Assembly (NCBI RefSeq): GCF_900475275.1
Contig: NZ_LS483364.1
Coordinates: 2,133,501 to 2,197,500, forward strand
Length of the DNA: 64,000 nucleotides
Reading direction: 5' to 3'
Origin: Streptococcus sanguinis
Lineage (GTDB): Bacteria; Bacillota; Bacilli; Lactobacillales; Streptococcaceae
Of this stretch, positions 48,206-55,651 are shown in pieces. Made by a program: the position numbers and the translations under genes. The notes beneath the pieces were generated by a model. The model ran no database searches and was not told the DNA's origin. It saw only the letters and a program-made list of their open reading frames with translations. The stretch's first letter is position 1. Every line of letters begins with the position of its first letter.

Positions 48206-49054
48206 ATGAAACCAAAACTCGCCCGCTTTGCCCAAGCTTCGGCTCTGGCCTGCCCACTTTGCCAGCAAAGCTTGGCTATGGAAGAAAGCAGCCTCAAGTG
48301 TCTTAATCGCCATTCCTACGACATCGCCAAATTCGGTTATGTCAATCTAGCTCCCCAGGTCAAACAAACTAGAGACTATGACAAAACGAGCTTTCAAAAT
48401 AGAAAAGTCATCTTGGAAGCCGGCTTTTATCAGCATATCCTAGATGAGTTGCAGGATCTGCTGCAGACCCTGCCTGAAGAACAGACCATTCTAGACGTCG
48501 CTTGCGGAGAGGGCTACTATGCTCGAAAAATTCAGGAAAAATTCCCCAACAAAGAAATTTACGCCTTTGATTTATCCAAAGATTCTATCCAGTTAGCTGC
48601 CAAAAGTGATCAGAGCCTGGCTGTAAAATGGTTCGTAGGTGATTTGGCACACTTGCCTGTTCAGGATCAAAGCATAGATGTCTTGCTGGACATCTTCTCA
48701 CCAGCTAACTACCATGAATTTCAGCGAGTATTGAAAAAAGAGGGACTTATCATTAAAGTCATCCCAACAGAAAATCATCTGAAGGAAATTAGAGCTAAAG
48801 TAGCTGACCAGCTCCGTCAAAAAGATTATTCTAATCAAGATATCGCCCAGCACTTCCAGAAACACTTTCAGATCCTATCTAGAAAGACCGTAGAATCAAC
48901 CCATGCTCTACATTCTGAGGAGAAAACTGCCCTGCTCCAGATGACTCCTTTACTCTTTCATGTTGAAAAAAATCTAATCAATTGGGAGCGGCTTACACAC
49001 GCTACTATTTCAGCTGAGATTCTTATCGGAAAACTAAAACAAGAAAAAATCTGA
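48206..49054 (+). CDS. rlmA: 23S rRNA (guanine-N1) methyltransferase RlmA
   Basis: A 282-residue methyltransferase with an N-terminal zinc finger (Cys16, Cys19, Cys32, His36: ACPLCQQ and KCLNRHSYD) and a SAM-binding Rossmann domain (ILDVACGEGYYARKI). This is the RlmA/TlrB family, which in Gram-positive bacteria methylates 23S rRNA G748 and can affect tylosin or telithromycin susceptibility. The choice between G745 and G748 is based on lineage, not on the sequence. Confidence 0.9.
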   Translation: MKPKLARFAQASALACPLCQQSLAMEESSLKCLNRHSYDIAKFGYVNLAPQVKQTRDYDKTSFQNRKVILEAGFYQHILDELQDLLQTLPEEQTILDVACGEGYYARKIQEKFPNKEIYAFDLSKDSIQLAAKSDQSLAVKWFVGDLAHLPVQDQSIDVLLDIFSPANYHEFQRVLKKEGLIIKVIPTENHLKEIRAKVADQLRQKDYSNQDIAQHFQKHFQILSRKTVESTHALHSEEKTALLQMTPLLFHVEKNLINWERLTHATISAEILIGKLKQEKI

Positions 49055-49096
49055 TTACCTTTCGGTAAAAAATGATGTTATAACAGCCATTTTAAA

Positions 49097-49120
49097 AACG
49101 CAGACTGTCCTGTCTGCGTT
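49097..49120. terminator. Bidirectional terminator between rlmA and msmK
   Basis: Perfect stem AACGCAGAC/GTCTGCGTT with loop TGTCCT; A-rich on the left and T-rich on the right, between convergent genes. Confidence 0.82.
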
Positions 49121-49137
49121 CTTTGTTTATCAACTGA

Positions 49138-50268
49138 TTAATAGACTGTCTTCTCTGTCTCTGGATCAAAGAAGTGCGCTTTATTGAGGTCAAAACCTAG
49201 GTCAATACCTGCACCAGTTTCTAGGTAATCCCGTGAATCCACACGCGCTACAAACTCACTAGAACCCACTTGGCAATAGAGATGAGACTCTGCTCCCAGC
49301 AATTCTGAGACAGAAATTTTGGCATGCACAACTGAATTCGGGAAAGTTTCCAAGAAAGCAGCTTCTGCATTAACATCCTCTGGACGAATACCGAAGATCA
49401 GCTCCTTGCCCTCGTAACCTTTCTCCCGCAGAACCTTGAGGGCTCCTTCTGGAACAGTCAAGCGCAGACCTTCTGCGACAATCTCATTCCCTTCAAGTTT
49501 AACTGGGATAAAGTTCATAGCTGGGCTACCGATGAAGCCGGCAACGAACTTATTAACTGGGTTGTTATAGACTTCCTGCGGTGTACCAATCTGCTCCACC
49601 CGTCCAATCGTTCCAGTTCCAGCAGGATTCTTGGTCGCTGACATGATAACAATCCGGTCAGCCAGAGTCATAGCTTCAGTCTGGTCATGGGTGACATAGA
49701 TAGTTGTTGCCCCGATACGGCGGTGAATCTTGGCAATCTCTGCCCGCATAGAAACACGCAGCTTAGCATCCAAGTTAGACAAAGGCTCATCCATAAGGAA
49801 AACCTTTGCATCACGAACGATAGCGCGTCCCATTGCTACCCGCTGACGCTGACCACCAGACAAGTCGGCTGGCTTACGTTGCAAGAATTCCTTCAAGCCC
49901 AGAATTTCTGCTGCTTCATTGACCCGTTTTTCAATATCTTCCTTGCTGTACTTGCGCAGCTTGAGACCAAAAGCCATGTTGTCGTAGACAGTCATGTGCG
50001 GATAAAGGGCATAGTTCTGGAAGACCATGGCGATGTCACGGTCTTTTGGAGCTACATCATTAACCACTGTACCGTCAATAGAGGCAGTTCCTTCTGTGAT
50101 GTCTTCAAGCCCCGCAATCATACGCAGCGTAGTTGATTTTCCGCAACCAGAAGGACCGACAAAGACGATAAATTCTTTGTCCTTGATATCTAGATTGAAG
50201 TCTTCCACTGAATAGTGGTCGCTGTTGGGATATTTTTTATAGATATTTTTCAGATTTAATTCGACCAT
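49138..50268 (-). CDS. msmK: Multiple-sugar ABC transporter ATPase MsmK
   Basis: A 376-residue ATPase of the MalK/MsmK/UgpC type that energises carbohydrate ABC importers. Walker A GPSGCGKSTT, signature LSGGQRQRVAMGRA, Walker B VFLMDEPLSNLD, then the C-terminal OB/regulatory domain. The frame extends to 50307, but MVELNLKNIYKKYPNSDHYS at 50268 is the family start. It stands alone without permeases, as in streptococci where MsmK serves several importers. Two cre sites flank its promoter. Confidence 0.93.
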   Translation of the reverse strand: MVELNLKNIYKKYPNSDHYSVEDFNLDIKDKEFIVFVGPSGCGKSTTLRMIAGLEDITEGTASIDGTVVNDVAPKDRDIAMVFQNYALYPHMTVYDNMAFGLKLRKYSKEDIEKRVNEAAEILGLKEFLQRKPADLSGGQRQRVAMGRAIVRDAKVFLMDEPLSNLDAKLRVSMRAEIAKIHRRIGATTIYVTHDQTEAMTLADRIVIMSATKNPAGTGTIGRVEQIGTPQEVYNNPVNKFVAGFIGSPAMNFIPVKLEGNEIVAEGLRLTVPEGALKVLREKGYEGKELIFGIRPEDVNAEAAFLETFPNSVVHAKISVSELLGAESHLYCQVGSSEFVARVDSRDYLETGAGIDLGFDLNKAHFFDPETEKTVY

Positions 50269-50316
50269 AATAAGCCCCTTCTTTTGAATAAAAATATTTT
50301 CTTTCAAGCTCTCGTT

Positions 50317-50331
50317 TGCAAAGCGCTTTCA
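50317..50331. promoter_or_regulatory. cre site downstream of the msmK promoter
   Basis: TGCAAAGCGCTTTCA, nearly identical to the ideal palindromic CcpA site; it lies between the -10 box and msmK, a position typical of repression. Confidence 0.82.
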
Positions 50332-50339
50332 CATTGTCC

Positions 50340-50368
50340 ATTATATCGTTTTTTTTTGACTTTTTCAA
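50340..50368 (-). promoter_or_regulatory. msmK promoter
   Basis: Minus-strand TTGAAA (50368-50363), 17-bp spacer, TATAAT (50345-50340). Confidence 0.8.
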
Positions 50369-50377
50369 GCACTTTTA

Positions 50378-50391
50378 GTAAAACGTTTGCA
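50378..50391. promoter_or_regulatory. Second cre-like site upstream of the msmK promoter
   Basis: On the minus strand TGCAAACGTTTTAC, close to the cre consensus, just upstream of the -35. Two sites around one promoter may permit CcpA looping (inference). Confidence 0.65.
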
Positions 50392-50418
50392 TAATTTTTG
50401 AAAATTTTCTCCATCAGA

Positions 50419-50440
50419 AAAGAGACCAAGTGGTCTCTTT
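50419..50440 (-). terminator. Terminator of the surface protein gene
   Basis: Perfect 10-bp stem AAAGAGACCA/TGGTCTCTTT with a two-base loop, five bases past the stop codon. Confidence 0.8.
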
Positions 50441-50445
50441 AAAAC

Positions 50446-52839
50446 TTATTCTTCTTTTTTTCTACTACGGAATGACAATCCAGCTGCGCCTAAAGCGCTG
50501 ATAACTCCTGCAACTGTGAGAAGAGCATTAGAAGCTTGACCCGTATGCGGCAAGACTGACGCACCACTCTTACCTTCCTTGTTTTTAAGCTGAGCTAGCT
50601 GGGTGACCTTAGCTGATGAAGACTGCTCTTGTACTGATTTGGCCCCATCAACTGCTGGCAAAATACCGCTAGTTACTTGGTAAGCAGGTAAAGCATCAGC
50701 TACAGCCGCGTCAGCAGCATTGACACCGCCGGTAAATTCCGGAAGAGCCGCCATCTGAGGAGCGCTGTCTGGATGTGCACTCCTGACTGATGGCTGAACG
50801 CCAGCATCATAGGCGTTGTTTTCTGTTATAGTTGGATCAGAATCATTGACGCCTCCTGTAAATTCAGGCCGTGTTACTGTTGCCGCTTCTGAATCACTAA
50901 CATTGCCACTGAATTCTGCTTGTGCAGACGCCTGCGGAGCTGTATCAGGATGAGTTCCAACCCCATGGCTAGAGAAATCATACTCTGACTCTGTCGCTGT
51001 TATCGTCTCTGAATCATTGACGCCTCCACTAAATTCAGGCCGTGTTACTGTTGCCGCTTCTGAATCACTAACATTGCCACTGAATTCTGCTTGTGCAGAC
51101 GCCTGTGGAGCTGTATCAGGATGAGTTCCAACCCCATGGTTAGAGAAATCATACTCTGACTCTGTTACTGTTGTCGGCTCAGAATCGCTGACGCCTCCAC
51201 TAAATTCAGGCCTAGCTTCCTGTGGTGAATCACTTGGAATAGAAGAAGCTGTCTTAGCTTTAGCAGCATTCTTGACAATCGCTTCTAGATTTTCAAGAGC
51301 TTTTGTCTGCTCAGCAGCAATCTGTTCCTGCAGCTTCTCTGCTTTTTCAGCACTGTCTACACTATCATCTAGCTGCGCAATCGCATCTGTCACCGTCTTT
51401 AATACTGCTCGAATCTTTTCTTTAGCTTGCTTTTTATCGAGTTCTGAAAGTGTTTGATGATGTTCAATTGCTTCAATCTGTTTGTCGACTTCTTCTTCAA
51501 GCTCATCTAAAACCAAGTCTTTGCCAACTGGATGAATCGTGTTCAAGCTAGCAATGCCAGCTTCCTCAATTCTCTCTAGTTCCTCTTCGGTATCAGCCTT
51601 TTCAAGCGCCGTTTTCGCATCTGCTAGAGTTGCTTCCGCTTCAGCTTTAGCCGTAGCCCGTTCTGCATCTGACAGATTCGGGTTGCTCCGTAAGTCTGCT
51701 AGCTTATCAGACAGAGCAAGATCTAGTTTCAGCCCAGTCGTAACTTTTAGCAAACCTTGCTTCTCTGCCGCTACCTGTTCTTGAATTTTTTCGGCATCAT
51801 CAGGACTTTCAACCCAGGCATTATAAGCTGCAATTGCTTTTTGAGCTATGGCTGCTGCATCTTCAATTTTCTTTTTCGCTGCAGCTTTTTCCTCAGCAGA
51901 AAGACTTTGACTCTTCTCAACAGCCTCGATAGTAGCTGTTTTTTCTTCCTGAATTTCTTTTAAGAACTGCTCTTTGCCAATAGGGTGAATCTTGGCTAAG
52001 TGGGCTATGGCTGTTTCTTTTGCCCGGTCATAGACTTCCTGAGAATCTGCTCCTTCAATAGCCTTCTTGGCTGTTTCTACCACCTGCTCTATCTCACCTC
52101 TAACTGCTTTCTTTTCTGCTTCTGAAAGATTGGGATTTGCTTCCAAGTCAGCTAACTTGGAAGCCAGAGTGAAATCTACGGTTGAACTTGCTATAAATTT
52201 GAAAAACTTATCTTCCTCGGTTACTGCCTGCTCTTGAATCACTTCCGCCTGCTCTGCTGTTGCTGCATTAACATCTAATTTCTGAATTGCATCTTCTGCT
52301 TCTGCTGCCTTCTTCCTTACAGACTCTTGGAAGCTTTTCTTTTGCTCCTCAAGCAGTAAATCGCTACTATCTACAAGTTTATCAAACTCTGCTTTTCCAT
52401 TTTGGATTTCATCTAGAAGTAAATCTTTGCCGACTGGATTGATAGAGTTGATGTCTGCCAATCCATCTTCCTTAGCTTGATCAATCCTTTCTTTATCCTC
52501 AGCTGCAGCAATTTCATTCTGAGCCTTCGCAGCTGTTTGATTGACTTCCTCCTTAGCTGCTGCAAGCTCCTCATCTGACAAATTTGGATTATTCCCAAGA
52601 TCTGTCACTTTCTCAGCCAGAAACGTGCCTACTTCCGTATTAGCAGCCTCCCTGACCGTTGTCAAATCCTGATTTACTGGCGATGCAGCGACCGGAATCT
52701 CTACTGCATTTGCCACAGGCTGCTCCTCATCTGCCGCCACCATACCGTGACCCAAAAACAGAGCACAAATAAGGACTGAACCAACACCTAAAACTGACTT
52801 CCGAATAGAATATCGCAAAACTTTTTCTGTTCTTTTCAT
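50446..52839 (-). CDS. YSIRK/LPxTG cell-wall-anchored repeat protein
   Basis: A 797-residue surface protein. YSIRK-type signal peptide (YSIRKSVLGVGSVL, 10-23), likely cleaved near residue 36. Three DUF1542-like helical repeats of about 151 residues each contain NPNLS (84-88, 235-239, 386-390) and NPVGKD/HPIGKE-type blocks. A 57-residue repeat follows (547-660, two copies), with degenerate PEFTGGVN units beyond. Sortase signal LPHTG at 763-767, a helix and an RSRKKEE tail. Probably an adhesin or matrix-binding stalk; the ligand is unknown. Confidence 0.9.
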   Translation of the reverse strand: MKRTEKVLRYSIRKSVLGVGSVLICALFLGHGMVAADEEQPVANAVEIPVAASPVNQDLTTVREAANTEVGTFLAEKVTDLGNNPNLSDEELAAAKEEVNQTAAKAQNEIAAAEDKERIDQAKEDGLADINSINPVGKDLLLDEIQNGKAEFDKLVDSSDLLLEEQKKSFQESVRKKAAEAEDAIQKLDVNAATAEQAEVIQEQAVTEEDKFFKFIASSTVDFTLASKLADLEANPNLSEAEKKAVRGEIEQVVETAKKAIEGADSQEVYDRAKETAIAHLAKIHPIGKEQFLKEIQEEKTATIEAVEKSQSLSAEEKAAAKKKIEDAAAIAQKAIAAYNAWVESPDDAEKIQEQVAAEKQGLLKVTTGLKLDLALSDKLADLRSNPNLSDAERATAKAEAEATLADAKTALEKADTEEELERIEEAGIASLNTIHPVGKDLVLDELEEEVDKQIEAIEHHQTLSELDKKQAKEKIRAVLKTVTDAIAQLDDSVDSAEKAEKLQEQIAAEQTKALENLEAIVKNAAKAKTASSIPSDSPQEARPEFSGGVSDSEPTTVTESEYDFSNHGVGTHPDTAPQASAQAEFSGNVSDSEAATVTRPEFSGGVNDSETITATESEYDFSSHGVGTHPDTAPQASAQAEFSGNVSDSEAATVTRPEFTGGVNDSDPTITENNAYDAGVQPSVRSAHPDSAPQMAALPEFTGGVNAADAAVADALPAYQVTSGILPAVDGAKSVQEQSSSAKVTQLAQLKNKEGKSGASVLPHTGQASNALLTVAGVISALGAAGLSFRSRKKEE
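50860..51201 (-). repeat. Two tandem 171-bp repeats in the surface protein gene
   Basis: Copies at 50860-51030 and 51031-51201 differ at about nine positions by eye; a further partial copy begins at 51202. Each encodes 57 residues (starting RPEFSGGVSDSEP). The near identity implies recent duplication and possible size variation between strains. Confidence 0.85.
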
Positions 52840-53110
52840 TTTATTCTCCTCTGAACATATTTTATGATCCCGATCAGTAACCCTTAATAAAAAGTCCAGT
52901 CAAACCTCCCATAAATCTTTCAGATTAGGTAATCTTTAAACTACACTTTCTATTTGACTTCTGATAAGATTTTTTATTATTTTATCATATTAACTTGTTA
53001 AAACAAAAGGATTATCGGCTTGATTTATGTACATTTTTGTGAAATCGTCCAGTTTTCAAACAGACATGATGTCCAGAAATTAAACTAAAAATTTTCCCAT
53101 TTAACAATGT
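52840..53110. other. Intergenic region upstream of the surface protein gene
   Basis: About 270 bases between divergent genes. The surface protein start has an AGAGGAG ribosome site. A TTGACT occurs on the minus strand, but I see no convincing -10 with it, and no gene. Confidence 0.4.
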
Positions 53111-53144
53111 GTAAACTTTTTTAGTAAAAATTCTGGGCTATTTT
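53111..53144 (+). promoter_or_regulatory. Conserved upstream element, copy 1
   Basis: GTAAACTTTTTT (53111-53122) followed by GCTATTTT (53137-53144). The same two blocks with nearly the same spacing precede the second TetR gene (53934-53965). A shared operator or duplicated leader is likely. Confidence 0.5.
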
Positions 53145-53194
53145 CTAGCTTATTTCAGACAGAAAAAGTAAAATGGTATAGGAGGGATAAAATT

Positions 53195-53797
53195 ATGGCT
53201 CTTAATACACGAGATAGGATTTTGGATGCATTTTTTGAATTAGCAGATAAACAGCCAGACAGGTCGCGTTTTACCTTTACAGAAATCGCTAAAGAAGCCG
53301 GCTTGTCCAGACAGGCTATTTACAAACGACACTTTAATAACACTACTGAAATTATCGAATACATTCGCCAAGATATGGTAAAGCAAGCCTTTGCCCCCAA
53401 CTGGAATAGCAACAAAGCTGAAGCGGACTTAGATCCTTTCACTTTTTTGGCTCAAACGATTCTTCCCGCTATTTATGAGCAACGCCAACGCATTAAAATA
53501 TTATATACTAGTTCTGTCGATCCCTTGTGGAGCGATTTTATTACTGCCAGTTACAAGGACTGGATCGAGCAGAATTTAAATCTTGACCACCAAAAATTAG
53601 GTATTCCTGAAGACCTGGCCAATCAACTGCTGGCCGGCTGGATTAGTTCTCTTATTGAGAATTGGATCACTCAGGATGACCCCGTTCCTTGCAAGCAGTT
53701 CTCTAAGACATTTCTCAACCTTGTATCTTCACCCCTAACCAGCTTTGCTGCCTATGATAGTCCAGCTGGTCCTTCAAATAAAATTGTTATCGCATAA
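53195..53797 (+). CDS. TetR-family regulator, first of a tandem pair
   Basis: A 200-residue regulator: N-terminal HTH (about 8-60) with FTFTEIAKEAGLSRQAIYKR, then an all-helical ligand domain with ILYTSSVDPLWSDFI. It is homologous along its length to the next gene (similar HTH, LGIPEDLANQ/LGIPKEMATE, WISSLIENWI/WINSLIEIWI). Start 53195 follows ATAGGAGGG. No enzyme or transporter gene is adjacent; the divergent surface protein gene is a possible target. Confidence 0.88.
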   Translation: MALNTRDRILDAFFELADKQPDRSRFTFTEIAKEAGLSRQAIYKRHFNNTTEIIEYIRQDMVKQAFAPNWNSNKAEADLDPFTFLAQTILPAIYEQRQRIKILYTSSVDPLWSDFITASYKDWIEQNLNLDHQKLGIPEDLANQLLAGWISSLIENWITQDDPVPCKQFSKTFLNLVSSPLTSFAAYDSPAGPSNKIVIA

Positions 53798-53827
53798 CCA
53801 ACTAGAAGAAAAACAGAGAAATGACAG

Positions 53828-53860
53828 AACCGGTCCTTGTAAGGGAAGACTGGTTTTTTA
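53828..53860 (+). terminator. Terminator of the first TetR gene
   Basis: Stem AACCGGTC/GACTGGTT with an inner CCTTGTAAGG hairpin, then six T. Confidence 0.75.
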
Positions 53861-53933
53861 ATATTTTTATATTAAATTTTAAAAATAATTGGACATTTCC
53901 TCTATAAAGTGTTATCATTTTAGTTGACAAGCG

Positions 53934-53965
53934 GTAAACTTTTTTGTTGGGATTTGCGCTATTTT
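53934..53965 (+). promoter_or_regulatory. Conserved upstream element, copy 2
   Basis: GTAAACTTTTTT (53934-53945) and GCTATTTT (53958-53965), matching the element before the first TetR gene. A possible promoter, TTGGAC (53889-53894) and TATCAT (53913-53918), lies just upstream, placing the element in the leader. Confidence 0.5.
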
Positions 53966-54009
53966 TAGACAAACCAGCAAGAACTTAATAAAAAAGAAAG
54001 AAGGTACTT

Positions 54010-54582
54010 ATGCCCCAAGATACTCGAGACAAAGTCGTCAATGCCTTAATTGAGCTGGCAGAGCAAAATCCTGAAAAGTCTTATTTTACTTTTTCAGAGA
54101 TTGCAAAACAAGCTGGTCTATCGCGCCAGGCTATCTATAAAAAGCATTTTAGTAATGTTGAAGACATTATCCAATACATCCGCCAGACAATTATGACTCC
54201 GTTTTTGCCCCTGTATGAAAGCTACGAAGAAGGAAATGGAGAAAACCCATTCTGCTTCTTTGCCCAACATATGATTCCTACCCTTTATGAACATAGGAAA
54301 TGGATGAGGGTGCTCTATACTACAGCTATCGATCCTTTCTGGAGTGACTATCTATCTACCTTCTTCACTCAGTGGGTCGTGCAAAATTTAGAAATTGACT
54401 CTAAAAAATTGGGAATTCCAAAAGAAATGGCTACGGAAATTGTTGTTAGATGGATTAACTCCCTCATTGAAATTTGGATTATCAAAGAAGAACCTATGCC
54501 TGCAGAGGATTTCGCCAAGCTCTTCCTGAATGTGATTTCAACCCCTATGGATCAGTTTATAACACCTCACAGTGAATCCTAA
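54010..54582 (+). CDS. TetR-family regulator, second of a tandem pair
   Basis: A 190-residue paralogue of the preceding gene, with HTH FTFSEIAKQAGLSRQAIYKK and C-terminal VLYTTAIDPFWSDYL and WINSLIEIWIIKEEPMP. ATG 54010 follows AAGAAGG. It is separated from its partner by a terminator and its own upstream element, so the two are separate transcription units. Ligand and regulon unknown. Confidence 0.88.
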   Translation: MPQDTRDKVVNALIELAEQNPEKSYFTFSEIAKQAGLSRQAIYKKHFSNVEDIIQYIRQTIMTPFLPLYESYEEGNGENPFCFFAQHMIPTLYEHRKWMRVLYTTAIDPFWSDYLSTFFTQWVVQNLEIDSKKLGIPKEMATEIVVRWINSLIEIWIIKEEPMPAEDFAKLFLNVISTPMDQFITPHSES

Positions 54583-54600
54583 TTCAACTCAAAATTATGA

Positions 54601-54629
54601 AGCCAGCCTAAATTAGGTGGGCTTTTTTT
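54601..54629 (+). terminator. Terminator of the second TetR gene
   Basis: AGCC-AG-CCTA/TTAGG-TG-GGCT imperfect hairpin followed by seven T, 18 bases after the stop codon. Confidence 0.75.
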
Positions 54630-54661
54630 GTCTGTAAAATTTCTTACTCTCCCAAAGAAAA

Positions 54662-54685
54662 GAGAGCAGATAGTCTTCTGCTCTC
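54662..54685 (-). terminator. Terminator of the lipoprotein gene
   Basis: Stem GAGAGCAGA/TCTGCTCTC around a short loop, followed on the minus strand by a T-rich tract. Confidence 0.75.
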
Positions 54686-54724
54686 GTCAACATATAAGCT
54701 ATAAAATTAAGCACCAAGCTTCGT

Positions 54725-55294
54725 TTAATCTACTCGATAATAGAAGCTACCTTGTTCGTCAAAGCTATTCAGGCCAACTCCTGTCCAGATTCTGTCTTGA
54801 CCAACATCTGAATTATCTGTAAAGTTTTCCTTGTCTGCGACCTTAACTCCCTTGGGAAGAAACTCAATCAGAAAACCTCCGCTTTCTCCGCCGTAGACAC
54901 CGCCAGCAGCAGTACCATAGTCTGTCAGAGAAGCTCCGTACAATTCATAAACACTTGAAACCAAGCCCTTGTCATCAAAAACAAGCTGGTTGCCAGAAGC
55001 ATCCTGCCAGGTTCCTTTAACGCTAGCATAATTACCATTTGCAAGTGCTGAAATGTCCATCGCTTCCTTCTTTTCCTTGTTTTTTTCTGTGCTCGCACTC
55101 TCTGAGCTAGCGCTGCTAGCCACTGAAGATGCTGCTGCAGTTGATTGACTGGATGCCTGCTCCACAGAACTTGTTACCGAGCCCGTACTGCTAGTAGGCG
55201 TCTCTGATTGATTCGTAGCACTGCCCCTTGAGCAAGCTGTCATAGCTAATAAAGCAGCTCCTGCTAGTAAAAAAGGTAAAGCTTTTTTCTTCAT
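54725..55294 (-). CDS. Putative lipoprotein (DUF6287-like)
   Basis: A 189-residue protein. Start 55294 gives a clean signal peptide MKKKALPFLLAGAALLAMTA with Cys21 as the lipidated residue; the longer frame to 55327 would add a basic extension. A Ser/Thr-rich linker (about 22-65) is followed by a globular domain with ANGNYASVKGTWQDASGNQL, which recalls the DUF6287 family of streptococcal lipoproteins. Function unknown. Single gene between terminators. Confidence 0.75.
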   Translation of the reverse strand: MKKKALPFLLAGAALLAMTACSRGSATNQSETPTSSTGSVTSSVEQASSQSTAAASSVASSASSESASTEKNKEKKEAMDISALANGNYASVKGTWQDASGNQLVFDDKGLVSSVYELYGASLTDYGTAAGGVYGGESGGFLIEFLPKGVKVADKENFTDNSDVGQDRIWTGVGLNSFDEQGSFYYRVD

Positions 55295-55412
55295 TTTTCT
55301 CCTCTTTCTCACGGTAAGATAAATCATGTGATTAGTAACATTATAGATTATTTTATCGCTTTTTACAAGAAGAATCCTAGCAGCTGGTCAGGCGCACAGC
55401 TACTGACCTTAT

Positions 55413-55631
55413 TTACTCAGCTTCTGCCACATCCAGAACCCTGTAGATTGTTTTTGCCAGAGTCGCTTCATAATCAGATGCACCATAAGGCTTATCAGTC
55501 GTGACTTGGGCTGTCTGCTTTTCTAAGTCCACAACCACATCTGACACTCCCTCCATAGATAGGAAGTGCTGGGTGACGTGTTTGACACAATTTTGACAAG
55601 ATAAATTTTCTAACCGAATTGTTTGTTTCAT
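55413..55631 (-). CDS. copZ: Copper chaperone CopZ
   Basis: A 72-residue HMA-domain copper carrier. The metal site is CQNC in LENLSCQNCVKHVTQHFLS; the fold then follows GVSDVVVDLEKQTAQV. It delivers Cu(I) to CopY or CopA. Last gene of copY-copA-copZ, 20 bases after copA. Confidence 0.92.
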   Translation of the reverse strand: MKQTIRLENLSCQNCVKHVTQHFLSMEGVSDVVVDLEKQTAQVTTDKPYGASDYEATLAKTIYRVLDVAEAE

Positions 55632-55651
55632 AGATTCATTCCTCCGTATAT

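Noticed and set aside
50860..51201. CRISPR or tandem non-coding repeat
   Set aside because: The 171-bp repeat is an exact multiple of three, stays in the coding frame of the surface protein and has no spacer structure.
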